The notes: generated from the sequence alone by a model not told the origin. A DNA stretch of 64,000 nucleotides from Dyadobacter sp. SG02 (GCF_900109045.1 NZ_FNYL01000006.1:124001-188000), one strand, 5' to 3'. Shown: positions 24,561 through 34,481, numbered from the stretch's first letter. Numbers and translations are program-made.

Positions 24561-27500
24561 CTAGAATCCAAAATTGATACCGATCTGGTACATCTTCGAA
24601 TTGGGATAATTACCCTGATCCACGCCCAAAACCGTGCTGCCTGGTGTCGAACCCACAGAAGTTACCTCCGGATCGATACCGCTGTATTTGGTGATCGTGA
24701 ACAGGTTTTGCGCCTGCAAATACACGCGTGCGCTCTCGAAACCGATTTTGGACAACACGCCCGCAGGTAATGTGTAGCCCAGCGTCAGGTTTTTCATACG
24801 GAAATAAGAACCGTCTTCGATGAAATAGCTCGACGGCTGCTGGCTGCGGCTGTCGTTCGCGTCCAGGATCGGCAATACGGCATCCGGGTTTTCGGGCGTC
24901 CACGAGTCGTTGAGCATGCGGAGGCTGCGGTTACCGGCCTGGTTGTTAAAATCCACCCAGCGTTTCACCATGTTGATGATCTGGTTGCCCTTCACGCCCT
25001 GGAAGAATGCCGAAAGGTCGAAGTTTTTGTAACCTACATTCAGGTTGATACCGTAAGTGAAATCCGGGTGCGGGTTGCCGATGAACTTGCGGTCGTTATC
25101 GGTAATGGTGCCGTCGCCATCTGTATCGTGGTATTTGTATTTGCCCACGGCGGCATAGCCCGGGTATTTAGGTCCTTTGTCGACTTCGCCCTGGTTCTGG
25201 TAAATGCCGTCGATCTGCAAGCCGTAGAACGAGTAAAGCGGCATACCGGCCACCGAGCGAGTCCAGGTGTAGCTGCGGATCGCCGGGCCGAGAAGCACGG
25301 CGGTGGAGCTGCTGTTCAACTTTTTAACTTCGTTTTTGTAGGTAGAGAAATTGACGCCCAAAGAATAGGTAAGGTCTCCATTCAATGCTTTGTTATGGAA
25401 GTCGATACCGAGGTCGATACCCTTGTTGTTCATTTCACCCACATTCACGAACGGAATGGTCGCCACACCTTGCGTGGCAGGCAATGCAACCTGGTAGAGC
25501 ATATCGGAAGTGGTACGGTTGTACAAATCGAGGTTCAGGCCGAACATGCCTTTCAGGAAAGTAGCGTCGATACCCACGTTGGTTTGGGTCGTAGTCTCCC
25601 ATTTGGCATTCTGGTTACCGAACGCCTCGGTGTCGAAGCCCGGCTGTACCGCATTGTTCGATCCGTCGATCGGGTACGACGACTGGCTAAGGCTCGAACG
25701 ATAGGTGCTGAAACCGTTATAGTTACCAATTTCCTGGTTACCGGTCTGTCCCCATCCCGCGCGCAGTTTCAGGTCGTCCAGCCACGGAATGCTTTTCATA
25801 AAAGTTTCTTCCGACAAGCGCCATCCCGCGCTGAATGCGGGGAAAGTACCGTAACGGCTGTTCTGTCCGAAGCGTGAGGAGCCATCGCGGCGCACGGTAG
25901 CTTCGAGCAGGTAGCGGTCCTTGAATGCGTAATTGATTTTTCCAAAAATCGAGAACAATGCCCATTCGTAACCCACGCCGGTGTTGGCAATGCCCGCGGT
26001 TCCGGAGTTGAGGTACATATATAATGGGTCTTCGGAAAAGTAGGTCGTACGCGTGCCGGAGAAGTCGCGGCCGGTTCCTTTAATCGCTTCGGTACCCGCC
26101 AGTACACTCAGTTTGTGCGAGGTACCCAGGTTTTTGGTGTAATTCAATGTATTCGACCACGTCCAGTTAATGTCGTAGGCGTTGCCGTTGGTCATTGCGT
26201 TGGCTGCTTCGATTTCAGCTTCTTCGAGGTCAAGCAACGTATAACTCACGCGGTTTGCATTGATGAAATCGATACCGATGCTCGATTTGGCGGTAAGGTC
26301 TTTCAAAATGTCGACTTCGATGTACGCATTACCGAATGCGCGCAAGGTATTCGTCTGGTTGTTGCGGCTTCTCCAGAGCTGTGCAACCGGGTTGGTAGCA
26401 GGACCAAGGCCGGCCGCGCGGGTAGCCGCGAAGTTGCCTGCAATGTCGTACACCGGAATGATCGAAGGAATGCGGTAGCCGTTTCCGATCGGGTTGCCAT
26501 CCTGGTTGTTGCTGCTGCTGGCTGTGCCGTTCGCATTGTAGTACCCTTTGTTTTCGGTATAGCTCAATTCGAGGTTTTCGCCCAGGCGAATGCGTTTTTT
26601 AAACGTAAACTCGGTATTCGAGCGGATCGAGTAGCGGTCGAAAGAGGTATGGATCAGCACACCATCCTGTTTGTAATAATTGAGCGCAATGGCATAGCGA
26701 CCATTCTCTGTACCACCATTGGCACCGATATTATATTCCTGGATCGCAGCCGGACGCAGGATTTCCTTGTGCCAGTCGGTACCTTCCTTGTTGGCTTTTA
26801 CGATCTGGTAAAATCCGGTGCGGTTATAATTGTAAAGGGAAGGGTTGGTTTTTGGATCACCTTCAAAAAGGCCGTAGCTGGAACCTGCGAGAATATAGTC
26901 AGGTACCACCGCAGTAGGGCCGTTGCCATATTGCTGATGCGAAGGATTGCCGTTCGTCAACACGCCCGCGTTCTTACGTTGTGTCCACAGAAGGTCGCCG
27001 AATTGCTGCGGGTCTTTGATCAGGTCGAGGTCCACTTTGCCGGTCTGGAAGCCCGCGCGGGAGTTGAATGTAAATCTCGGAGCGCCTACTTTCCCTTTTT
27101 TAGTAGTAATGATAATCACCCCGTTAGCAGCGCGCGAGCCGTAAATGGAAGCCGATGAGGCGTCTTTCAGTACCTGCATCGACTCGATGTTGTTCGGGTT
27201 AATGCTGTTCAGTCCGCCTTTCGTAGGCACGCCGTCGATGACGTAAAGCGGGTCGTTGTTGTTGATCGTACCGAAACCGCGGATACGGACGGTGGCTTCG
27301 CCGCCGGGCGTATTGTTGGATGTGACGGTAACCCCCGCCACGCGGCCCTGCAACTGCTGCGCAACGTTTGGAGCGGCCACTTTGGTGAGCTCGGTAGCGT
27401 CAACGGTCGATACCGCGCCGGTAATATCGCGTTTCGATTGAGACGAATAACCCGTTACCACCACCTCGGTAAGCGATTTAATGTCGGATTGAAGCGTCAC

Positions 27501-28139
27501 TTCTACCATGGTTTTACTGGTAATATCGATCTCCTGCGTGAGGAAGCCGATCGACGAAACGACAAGCGTAGTGCTGCCGTCGGGCACATTCAACGCGAAT
27601 CCGCCGTCGGCATCGGTAGTGGTACCGATCGACGAGCTGCCTTTGAGCACGATCGTCGCGCCGGGGATGGTGCCGCCGGTTGCGTCCTTTACCTTTCCTT
27701 TGATCTGAAAATCAATGGGGTGGATCGTTTTGATAGAAGTGCCCGTTCCTTCCGGCAAATTAGCGGCCGGTTTGGCGGTAGCTCTTTTGAGCAGGATCTG
27801 TTTACCCGAAACTTCGTAGGAAACTTGCAGGGGCGTCAGGAAATTATCGAGAATGGACTCCAACTTTTCCTCTCTGGCGCTGAAAGTAACCTTGCGCTGC
27901 GAGCGGATGAGCTCGGGGCTGTACATGAAATGCACGCCGGAGATCTTGCCGATCTGCTCCAATGCCGCACCGATTTTTTGCTCGCGGATGTTGATCGTCA
28001 GACGACGGTTCAGTACCTCCTGGCCGAAGCCGTCGAAAGCTACGGCAAGCCCTGAGAACTGAATGATGATGAACAATTGTATGAGGCTGATTCTCATAAT
28101 TTTGAGCAGGTAACTCTGCCGGTCAAAGGTTTTTTTCAT
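24561..28139 (-). CDS. SusC-like TonB-dependent transducer with STN domain (1192 aa)
   Basis: After a signal segment (ISLIQLFIIIQFSGLAVAF, about 17-35) there is an STN secretin/TonB N-terminal domain (RRLTINIREQKIGAALEQIG to about 120), a carboxypeptidase-D regulatory-like domain (FQIKGKVKDATGGTIPGATI), the VVVTGYSSQSKRDITGAVST region, a plug and a barrel ending in QIGINFGF. The STN domain means this SusC also signals to a FecR-type anti-sigma factor, and fecR and an ECF sigma gene lie directly upstream on the same strand. So the system is probably switched on when the transporter senses its glycan. It imports the glycan with the adjacent SusD. Confidence 0.96.
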   Translation of the reverse strand: MKKTFDRQSYLLKIMRISLIQLFIIIQFSGLAVAFDGFGQEVLNRRLTINIREQKIGAALEQIGKISGVHFMYSPELIRSQRKVTFSAREEKLESILDNFLTPLQVSYEVSGKQILLKRATAKPAANLPEGTGTSIKTIHPIDFQIKGKVKDATGGTIPGATIVLKGSSSIGTTTDADGGFALNVPDGSTTLVVSSIGFLTQEIDITSKTMVEVTLQSDIKSLTEVVVTGYSSQSKRDITGAVSTVDATELTKVAAPNVAQQLQGRVAGVTVTSNNTPGGEATVRIRGFGTINNNDPLYVIDGVPTKGGLNSINPNNIESMQVLKDASSASIYGSRAANGVIIITTKKGKVGAPRFTFNSRAGFQTGKVDLDLIKDPQQFGDLLWTQRKNAGVLTNGNPSHQQYGNGPTAVVPDYILAGSSYGLFEGDPKTNPSLYNYNRTGFYQIVKANKEGTDWHKEILRPAAIQEYNIGANGGTENGRYAIALNYYKQDGVLIHTSFDRYSIRSNTEFTFKKRIRLGENLELSYTENKGYYNANGTASSSNNQDGNPIGNGYRIPSIIPVYDIAGNFAATRAAGLGPATNPVAQLWRSRNNQTNTLRAFGNAYIEVDILKDLTAKSSIGIDFINANRVSYTLLDLEEAEIEAANAMTNGNAYDINWTWSNTLNYTKNLGTSHKLSVLAGTEAIKGTGRDFSGTRTTYFSEDPLYMYLNSGTAGIANTGVGYEWALFSIFGKINYAFKDRYLLEATVRRDGSSRFGQNSRYGTFPAFSAGWRLSEETFMKSIPWLDDLKLRAGWGQTGNQEIGNYNGFSTYRSSLSQSSYPIDGSNNAVQPGFDTEAFGNQNAKWETTTQTNVGIDATFLKGMFGLNLDLYNRTTSDMLYQVALPATQGVATIPFVNVGEMNNKGIDLGIDFHNKALNGDLTYSLGVNFSTYKNEVKKLNSSSTAVLLGPAIRSYTWTRSVAGMPLYSFYGLQIDGIYQNQGEVDKGPKYPGYAAVGKYKYHDTDGDGTITDNDRKFIGNPHPDFTYGINLNVGYKNFDLSAFFQGVKGNQIINMVKRWVDFNNQAGNRSLRMLNDSWTPENPDAVLPILDANDSRSQQPSSYFIEDGSYFRMKNLTLGYTLPAGVLSKIGFESARVYLQAQNLFTITKYSGIDPEVTSVGSTPGSTVLGVDQGNYPNSKMYQIGINFGF

Positions 28140-28243
28140 ACTTTTGTCTGTTTTGTAGGTTTTAAAAAAATCGGCAAAATAATTCCCGTGTCCTCATTAG
28201 GGGACCTTCTTAGCGCCAGCACAGAAAGAGGGGATTTCATTCG

Positions 28244-28272
28244 GGTGAATGATGTTGGTAGCATCGTTCACC
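28244..28272. other. Hairpin between fecR and the STN-SusC gene
   Basis: GGTGAATGATG and CATCGTTCACC form an 11-bp stem (one G-U or A-C position) with a 7-nt loop. On the minus strand no U-run follows, so it is not a clear terminator; a stabilising or attenuating hairpin between regulator and transporter genes is possible. The rest of the 176-bp gap shows nothing clear. Confidence 0.45.
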
Positions 28273-28315
28273 TTTTGTTGTTTTGGGTCAAATAGTCAGG
28301 TTTTGAGGTGAATAA

Positions 28316-29395
28316 TCAGTTACATGGATTTCCGGTAATGGTAATGCTGTCTTCGGTAATGGTGTAATGGGCTTCAAGGATGGTACAGAGCCATTTCAGC
28401 TTGTTTTCGAGCGGCTCGTCGCCGAGCGTTGCGGTAATGCTGCAATGCGCCAGGCTGTTCCGGTCGAATGCGATGTTGACGCCATAAGCCTGGCCGAGTG
28501 CGTCAAAAACAGCTGCGGCTGGTGTTTCGGAATAGGTAAATTCCTGGTTTTCAATTGGAATATTCAGCAAGACCGGGCTTTTCAGTGCGGATCGCACAAG
28601 TTTTGCGTGTGCGCGCTCGTAAGTGGCTTGCTGGCTCGAGGTGAGGAGGAGGGTTGGTGAGGCCTCGCTGAAAACGGATACTTTCCCGGTTTTAACGGCA
28701 ACGGTAATCTCCTTTTCGTCGGCAATGGCCTTGATACTGAAACTGGTACCATGCACTTTGGCGACCAGTTCGCCTGCGTACACGAAAAACGGCTGGTCGG
28801 GATTCTTGGTCACTTCAAAAAATGCTTCGCCGGTCAGATACACTTCACGCTTTTCATTTTTGAATGCCTGCGGATATTTCAGCGTGCTGTTACGGTGCAA
28901 TACCACGGAGCTGCCATCGGGTAACTGCACATATTTGAACGGTCGTTCCGTATTGGCGACTTCTTTCATCGCATTCACATACTGGACGGCTTGCACCACT
29001 TTTGCGGCGGGATGCGCGCGGTTGTAAATGCGGAACAACGCAAAACAAAGCCCTGCCACGATCAGCAGGCTCGCCGCGACGTTCCAACCGGAGAGAAATA
29101 CCGGGAAAAGCGGTTCTCTTTTGCCGCCGGCCTCCATTTGCGCTTGCCTTTTCGCCGCTTGCAATGCGTCGTTGACTTTGCTTTGAATGTACTCGTCCGT
29201 TAAATGCTCGTCGCGCACAGGCACCGCACGTGTGACGGCAATGGCCTGGCGTAGAATATCCGGTCCGTTTTCATGTTCCGTCGCCCATTTTTCCCAAACG
29301 GCGTTATCTCCCGGACATTTGCCGTCCGCCCAGCATCTGAATGCAGGGTTTTCGAGCAGCGATTGCAGTAAACGGTCAGACGGGTCGAGTGGCAT
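28316..29395 (-). CDS. FecR-family anti-sigma factor
   Basis: The 359-residue protein has an N-terminal cytoplasmic part (about 1-100), one membrane segment (VAASLLIVAGLCFALFRIYN, about 106-125), the FecR domain (FKYVQLPDGSSVVLHRNSTL, REVYLTGEAFFEVTKNPDQP, VHGTSFSIKAIADEKEITVA) and a C-terminal DUF4974-type domain (ENQEFTYSETPAAAVFDALG). FecR proteins hold an ECF sigma factor inactive until the STN domain of a TonB-dependent transducer contacts them in the periplasm. Both partners are neighbours: the sigma gene lies 78 bp upstream and the transducer 176 bp downstream. Confidence 0.94.
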   Translation of the reverse strand: MPLDPSDRLLQSLLENPAFRCWADGKCPGDNAVWEKWATEHENGPDILRQAIAVTRAVPVRDEHLTDEYIQSKVNDALQAAKRQAQMEAGGKREPLFPVFLSGWNVAASLLIVAGLCFALFRIYNRAHPAAKVVQAVQYVNAMKEVANTERPFKYVQLPDGSSVVLHRNSTLKYPQAFKNEKREVYLTGEAFFEVTKNPDQPFFVYAGELVAKVHGTSFSIKAIADEKEITVAVKTGKVSVFSEASPTLLLTSSQQATYERAHAKLVRSALKSPVLLNIPIENQEFTYSETPAAAVFDALGQAYGVNIAFDRNSLAHCSITATLGDEPLENKLKWLCTILEAHYTITEDSITITGNPCN

Positions 29396-29473
29396 GGAAT
29401 AATGCGCTTTGGATACATTATCCGTTTATTCTGCCCGAATACTCGGTTGGGGATGAAAATTTTTTAGTTTAAA

Positions 29474-30079
29474 TTAAACCTGGTAGAAAATTTGGCAAAA
29501 GGAGTAAATAATGACGGACATGGAAGGGGGCCACAGCCCGCGCAGATTGGCCAATGCCCGCTGGATAATGTTGCTTACCGATTGCGCATTGATGGCCAGC
29601 AGCGCCCCGATTTCCTCGGGCATCATGTTTTGGAAAAATCGGAGGTAAATGACTTCCTGCTGGCGTGCGGGCAGTTGATGGATTGCAGTTTGGACCTGTT
29701 TTTTCAGCGCGAGATCGTTTTCGCGGCCGATCCAGCTTTCCTCGCACGAAAATTCGGCCAGCAGGTGATCACACTCGTCGGTCAGCCCGGTTTCGTCGGA
29801 TAGCGGTTTAATGGTTTTCAGCATCCGGTGCCGGAATGCCTTAATAAGGTAAAACTTCACCGACGGAGTCTCATTAATGGTAGCGTGGTGCAGCCAGAGA
29901 TGTACCAACAGGTCCTGGATCACATCTTCAATCAACTGCATATTGGGAGTGAACCGCTGGCCGTATTGGAAGAGCGTCCGGTAATAGCGGCGGGCAAGTT
30001 CCGTATATGCGTGCTCGTCCCCACCACGGAACGCATTCCAAAGCACGGCATCATCGGTATGTTTGTCCAATGCAGTCAA
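29474..30079 (-). CDS. ECF-type RNA polymerase sigma factor
   Basis: This 201-residue protein has sigma region 2 (AYTELARRYYRTLFQYGQRF, LIEDVIQDLLVHLWLHHATI) and region 4 (AIHQLPARQQEVIYLRFFQN, EEIGALLAINAQSVSNIIQR). Sequence and position fit the FecI-like group found beside fecR and STN-SusC genes. It probably directs transcription of the SusCD genes downstream. The tail after region 4 is hydrophobic (MSVIIYSFCQIFYQV), which is a little unusual. A TATTTTTG box lies 33-40 bp upstream of the ATG. Confidence 0.93.
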   Translation of the reverse strand: MTALDKHTDDAVLWNAFRGGDEHAYTELARRYYRTLFQYGQRFTPNMQLIEDVIQDLLVHLWLHHATINETPSVKFYLIKAFRHRMLKTIKPLSDETGLTDECDHLLAEFSCEESWIGRENDLALKKQVQTAIHQLPARQQEVIYLRFFQNMMPEEIGALLAINAQSVSNIIQRALANLRGLWPPSMSVIIYSFCQIFYQV

Positions 30080-30112
30080 AAAAGTTAGTCAGGTTAATGG
30101 GGGGATTATATC

Positions 30113-30120
30113 AAAAATAG
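30113..30120 (-). promoter_or_regulatory. Candidate -7 box for the ECF sigma gene
   Basis: Read on the minus strand, TATTTTTG fits TAnnTTTG and lies 33 bp upstream of the sigma ATG. No convincing -33 TTTG was found. Confidence 0.4.
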
Positions 30121-30298
30121 GGGATGTGAACTGTATATAAAATAGTGTTTTGTATATTATTGGAATAACCAAATTTTATTATTCTATTTTACCAGAAAGC
30201 CGTTGGTTCAAATTTTTGGACCGGCAATTTTGAAGAGGATCTTTCAAGTAGAGAACCTCGCAGGGACTTCTTCTACTCAAAAAAATCGAAACTATTTT

Positions 30299-31375
30299 AT
30301 GAAAAGTATGTACACAACGGCGCTGGTTTTGCTCGGCATTGCCCGTTTCGACCTCGCCGTATCGCAGTCCGCGCCCGACTACAAATCGCGCCGCGGCCAG
30401 ATTCTCCACAACATCGAAGGCGTATTCTACGAGTCGTCGACCGGCCTTTTTATCGAAACAAACGGCAAGAATGAAAAGCCGCATTCCTACCTGTGGCCAC
30501 TCTGCGCATTGCTGCAAGCCGCTACCGAATCGGAGGCGGTGAGCCCGGGCAAACAATATATGAAGCCGGTACTGGGCGCCATCCGGCAGTATTACAATAC
30601 CAATGCGCCCGCTCCGGGTTACCAGGCGTACGTAACGAGCGAGCAAAAGGATTCCCGGTTCTACGACGACAACCAGTGGATCGCGATCGCGTGCCTGGAC
30701 GCATACAACCGCACAGGCGAGAAGGATTACCTGAACGTCGCTGAGGAAATCTATCGCTTCATGATGACCGGCTACGACGACAAGGCGGGGGGCGGCCTTT
30801 ATTGGAAGGAAGACGAAAAGAACACGAAAAACACCTGTTCGAACGGCCCTGGAATATTGGTAGCATTGCAGCTGTACCAGATCAAAAAGGAGCCGGATTA
30901 CCTGAATACGGCCATTAACCTCTACGACTGGACAAAAAAGAACCTGCGCGCGAGCGACGGAACCTACTACGACGCCATCAAAGTCCCGTCCCTGAAAATA
31001 GACTCGGCCAAATATTCATACAACACGGGCACCATGTTGCAATCGGCCGTTTTGCTGCATAATATCACCGGCAAAAAGGAATATCTCGACGAGGCGAAAG
31101 CATTAGCCGAAGGTTCCAAAAGGCATTTTTACAAGAATAACAAGTTGCCGGACAACTACTGGTTCAACGTAGTGCTGCTGCGCGGTTTCGAAGAACTCTA
31201 CAAAATCGACCCCAAAGCCGGCGATTACCAAATCTTCATCGCCGACGCCGAACGCATCTGGAAAGACGAACGCGACGGCAAAAACCTCCTCGGCCGCAAA
31301 CCCGTCAAAACGCTGATCGATCAGGGTGCTATGCTGGAAATGTACGCACGGTTGGAGCGGCTGGCGAAGGAGTAG
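30299..31375 (+). CDS. Secreted glycoside hydrolase family 76 (alpha-1,6-mannanase-like)
   Basis: The frame is open from 30203, but the ATG at 30299 yields a signal peptide (MKSMYTTALVLLGIARFDLA), so that start is used (358 aa). The protein has the GH76 fold with a tandem aspartate pair in RFYDDNQWIAIACLDAYNRT (D123, D124), plus GGGLYWKEDEKNTKNTCSNG and ALQLYQIKKEPDYLNTAINL. GH76 enzymes cut alpha-1,6-mannan backbones of fungal or bacterial mannans. It is transcribed away from the sigma gene and converges with the fucosidases. Other uses within GH76 (for example transglycosylation) cannot be excluded. Confidence 0.9.
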   Translation: MKSMYTTALVLLGIARFDLAVSQSAPDYKSRRGQILHNIEGVFYESSTGLFIETNGKNEKPHSYLWPLCALLQAATESEAVSPGKQYMKPVLGAIRQYYNTNAPAPGYQAYVTSEQKDSRFYDDNQWIAIACLDAYNRTGEKDYLNVAEEIYRFMMTGYDDKAGGGLYWKEDEKNTKNTCSNGPGILVALQLYQIKKEPDYLNTAINLYDWTKKNLRASDGTYYDAIKVPSLKIDSAKYSYNTGTMLQSAVLLHNITGKKEYLDEAKALAEGSKRHFYKNNKLPDNYWFNVVLLRGFEELYKIDPKAGDYQIFIADAERIWKDERDGKNLLGRKPVKTLIDQGAMLEMYARLERLAKE

Positions 31376-31394
31376 GGTTGTATTACTGTAAAGC

Positions 31395-31430
31395 AAAAGG
31401 GCCGGTTGAAAACTCAACCGGCCCTTTTTT
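31395..31430. terminator. Strong bidirectional terminator
   Basis: A perfect 15-bp stem (AAAAGGGCCGGTTGA, AAAC loop, TCAACCGGCCCTTTT) is followed by more T on the plus strand. It lies between the convergent GH76 and GH29 genes and can serve both. Confidence 0.9.
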
Positions 31431-31447
31431 GCATATTATCGTAATTC

Positions 31448-32911
31448 TTATTCTGTATCCTTATAAACCCCAAACTCGCTAATGGCAATGCTAACCGGCG
31501 ATTTGGTGATGCGGAGGCGTACCTTGTTGGAAGTGATTGGTACATCGAGTTTCGCGATGCGTTTTGCGCCTACGCTGGTGCCTTTGTAGACTTCCTTCCA
31601 TTCGTTTCCGATCCAGGCGTCTACCGCAAATTCTTCGATACGCTGACCCAGTTTGATGTATTCCTGCAAGCTGATAATGTCGAACACGATCGGCTGGCTT
31701 AGTTCGATCACCACTTCCGGGGTTTTGAAATCGTCGTCCGTTGCCCAGTAGGTGTCGGTTTTGCCGTCCAGCAGGTTTTTAGCGCTGTAAATGGAGTTAT
31801 AACCACGCACATTCACGGCTTTCGATGAAGCGCGACCGACCAGGTTGGTTGCAAAAGTGTTTTTGACATGGTCGCCGAAGGTTTTCAACGCCGCGACATC
31901 GTCATTATGCAGTTGCCCGCGTGTGTCGGGCGCGAGGCCGAGGTCGAGAGCTGCTCCGCGTCCTACACTTTTGAGGTACAGGTCAAACAGTTTCTCGGGC
32001 GTTTTGGGCTTTTCGTTGGTGTGGTAGAACCAGCCCTTGCGTAATGGTACGTCGCATTCCGCCGGTATCCAGAACTTCCCGCCGCGGGTTCCTCCGGGGT
32101 TTTCAGTCGCATTGGCCTGGCCTGGCACGGCTACGTTTTGGCCTTCGGATGGTTTCGGAGTGAGTGTTGCCCATGAAGTAGGGTTCACGCTGCCATCCTC
32201 GTTACCTGCCCAGCGCACGTCCCAGCCGATGTCGCTGAAAATGTTGGCATTCGGTTGCAATTTGCGGGTATAGTTGGTCCAGGTCGAGTCCCACTGGTAG
32301 TAGGTCGTATTGTCGATCGACCGCTTTTCACGGGCGCCGCCATAATAGCCGTCACCGCCATTCGCACCGTCGTGCCACGACATAAACAGGTCGCCGTAAT
32401 TGGTATACAATTCCCGAAGCTGTTCGCGGTAGATCTTAATATACTCCGGCGTGCCGTATTTGGCATTGTTGCGGTCCCAGGGTGAGCAATAAACCCCGAA
32501 TTTGAGCCCGTGCTTGCGCGCGGCGTCCGCGACCTCGCGTACGAGGTCGCCCTTGCCTTCGCGGAAAGGGCTTTTGGTGATATTGTAATCGGTTGTTTTG
32601 GTCGGCCAGAGGCAGAAACCGTCGTGGTGTTTCGCTACCAGCACGATCCCGCGCAATCCGCCTGCTTTGGCGGCCTGAACGATCTGGTCGGCATTGAAGT
32701 CACTTGGGTTGAACGTCTTCGGATCCGCGTCACCGTAGCCCCATTCCTTGTTTTCGAATGTGGTAGGTGTGAAGTGCATAATACCGTAAACCTCGGTTTC
32801 ATGCCAGGCGATCTGACGTGGTGCGGGCAATGCGCCGTAAGGTTTCGGAGGGGTTTGTGCAAAAGCGATCGAAGCCGTCAGGCAGAGGAGACCGGATATT
32901 TTTTTGATCAT
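31448..32911 (-). CDS. Secreted GH29 alpha-L-fucosidase with C-terminal F5/8-type domain
   Basis: The ATG at 32909-32911 gives a good signal peptide (MIKKISGLLCLTASIAFAQ), so the open frame up to 32992 was not used; the product has 487 aa. The GH29 barrel covers about 20-340, with LVAKHHDGFCLWPTKTTDYN and the nucleophile aspartate in DLFMSWHDGANGG (about D181). Residues about 365-487 form a discoidin/F5-8C-like beta domain. This layout is close to the GH29-B group, which favours alpha-1,3/4-linked fucose next to branched galactose. It is the last gene of a three-gene operon with a second fucosidase and a glycosylasparaginase. Confidence 0.9.
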   Translation of the reverse strand: MIKKISGLLCLTASIAFAQTPPKPYGALPAPRQIAWHETEVYGIMHFTPTTFENKEWGYGDADPKTFNPSDFNADQIVQAAKAGGLRGIVLVAKHHDGFCLWPTKTTDYNITKSPFREGKGDLVREVADAARKHGLKFGVYCSPWDRNNAKYGTPEYIKIYREQLRELYTNYGDLFMSWHDGANGGDGYYGGAREKRSIDNTTYYQWDSTWTNYTRKLQPNANIFSDIGWDVRWAGNEDGSVNPTSWATLTPKPSEGQNVAVPGQANATENPGGTRGGKFWIPAECDVPLRKGWFYHTNEKPKTPEKLFDLYLKSVGRGAALDLGLAPDTRGQLHNDDVAALKTFGDHVKNTFATNLVGRASSKAVNVRGYNSIYSAKNLLDGKTDTYWATDDDFKTPEVVIELSQPIVFDIISLQEYIKLGQRIEEFAVDAWIGNEWKEVYKGTSVGAKRIAKLDVPITSNKVRLRITKSPVSIAISEFGVYKDTE

Positions 32912-33018
32912 TTGAAAAGGTGTTTCTGATGATACAGATAGGGGTGATGCAAATCGAAAGTGAAGATCGTTTTTTTTAAGCGAGTTCACCAAATCTATTG
33001 CTGTTTTCCTATCAGCTC

Positions 33019-34440
33019 TTAGTTTATCACAAATAAATAAGCTGGCTGCGTTCCAACTTCTGCAACCGTCCTGGTAGGCAACTCGATCGCTCCGTCCTTC
33101 ACTTTCAATGCCTTTTTACTACCTGCAAATGTAATTTTGGCTTTCGCAGGCAGCTCCAAACCTTCCGGCTTCAGACTTGCCGGCAGCTTCTCACCGTTTT
33201 CGGCGAGGTAGAATGCGTAAGTAGTGTTGCCCTTTTTGGTATATGCCCATTTGCCGGCGCGGTAAGGAGCGAGTGGCTTGGTTTCGTAGATGCCTACACC
33301 GTTCACATTCATCCATTTACCCATTTCTTCCAGGCGCGTATAAGCTTCTTCGTGCCATTCGCCGTCGGGGCCGGGCGCTACGTTGAGGAGGAGGTTACCG
33401 CCTTTTGCGACGATATCAACCAATGTGTGAACCAGTTTCTGGGTCGATTTGAAATTCTCTTTCGGAATATAAGACCACGAATCGCCCATCGTCATGCACG
33501 ATTCCCAGGGAATGGACATGTAATGATCGGGAATCGATTGCTCGGGCGTTAGGTAGTTCTCGAACTCGCCGGTAACGGTACGGTCTACCACGAGCAGGCC
33601 GGGCTGGTGCGAGCGGGCCATTTTGGCGATGCGCGCCATGTCTATGTCCTGGTCGTAAGGAATGGTTTTCTGCCAGCTGATGGTCGTATCGATGCTGCTG
33701 AACGGACGTACCCAGCCACCGTCGAGCCACAGAATGTCCACCGAGCCGTAATCCGACATCAGTTCCTCGATCTGGTTGTAAGTAAAGTCTTTGAACTTGT
33801 TCCAGATCTCGGGACGTTTCTTCGGGTCGTAGGATACGTTGCGGTCCTTCGGCGGGAAGTAGGGCCACCAGTAGGAATCGGTATGCCAATCCGGTTTGGA
33901 GAAATAGGTACCTGTCATGAAACCTTCGTTACGGAATGCGGCGAGCACTTCCTTGGTCACGTTGGCCTTCGGATTGTTTTTGAATGGCGTGTTGGTGATC
34001 TTGTAATCGGTATATTTCGAATCGAACATCGAGAAGCCGTCGTGGTGTTTCGTTGTGAAAACCACATATTTCATACCCGCACCTTTGGCAGCTTTGGCCC
34101 ATCGATCCGGGTTAAACTTGACGGGGTTGAAGGTTTTGGCAATGTCCTCGTAAGCCTTTTTGTATTCGAACCAATCGTGCGAATGCGGCCCGCGGCGCTC
34201 GCACCAGCCTTCGTCCTCGGGGCATAGCGACCACGACTCTACGATGCCCCATTGGCTATACGTTCCCCAGTGCATCAGGAGGCCGAACTTGATATCCTGC
34301 CATTTGGAGAGCTTTTGCTGCACAAGTGGGTCGGTGGGGGCAACGTACCTGGAATGGTTTTGCTCCGAATGCTGCTGTGCATACGATCCGGACGCAAATA
34401 GCAGCCCTGCGAGGAGCGCCGCTGTCGATTTAAGATTCAT
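33019..34440 (-). CDS. Secreted GH29 alpha-L-fucosidase
   Basis: This 473-residue protein has a signal peptide (MNLKSTAALLAGLLFASGSYA), the GH29 barrel with KFGLLMHWGTYSQWGIVESW and VVFTTKHHDGFSMFDSKYTD, and the nucleophile in SVDILWLDGGW (about D240). It ends in a short beta domain but lacks the F5/8 domain of its neighbour, so it is probably a broad GH29-A enzyme that acts on aryl or alpha-1,2/6-linked fucose. The pair of different GH29 types side by side suggests a fucosylated glycan with more than one fucose linkage. Confidence 0.92.
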   Translation of the reverse strand: MNLKSTAALLAGLLFASGSYAQQHSEQNHSRYVAPTDPLVQQKLSKWQDIKFGLLMHWGTYSQWGIVESWSLCPEDEGWCERRGPHSHDWFEYKKAYEDIAKTFNPVKFNPDRWAKAAKGAGMKYVVFTTKHHDGFSMFDSKYTDYKITNTPFKNNPKANVTKEVLAAFRNEGFMTGTYFSKPDWHTDSYWWPYFPPKDRNVSYDPKKRPEIWNKFKDFTYNQIEELMSDYGSVDILWLDGGWVRPFSSIDTTISWQKTIPYDQDIDMARIAKMARSHQPGLLVVDRTVTGEFENYLTPEQSIPDHYMSIPWESCMTMGDSWSYIPKENFKSTQKLVHTLVDIVAKGGNLLLNVAPGPDGEWHEEAYTRLEEMGKWMNVNGVGIYETKPLAPYRAGKWAYTKKGNTTYAFYLAENGEKLPASLKPEGLELPAKAKITFAGSKKALKVKDGAIELPTRTVAEVGTQPAYLFVIN

Positions 34441-34481
34441 TGTAATGGTTAAGTGTTTGGTAAATGCTTCTATCTGAGGGT

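Noticed and set aside
26115..27158. A 347-codon open frame on the plus strand
   Set aside because: Antisense to the STN-SusC gene; no signal, motif or start context supports it.
30203..31375. Start of GH76 at 30203
   Set aside because: The signal peptide begins at the ATG 30299; the upstream codons overlap the promoter region.
31448..32992. Start of the GH29-F5/8 gene at 32992
   Set aside because: The added 27 residues place the signal peptide inside the protein; ATG 32909-32911 fits much better.
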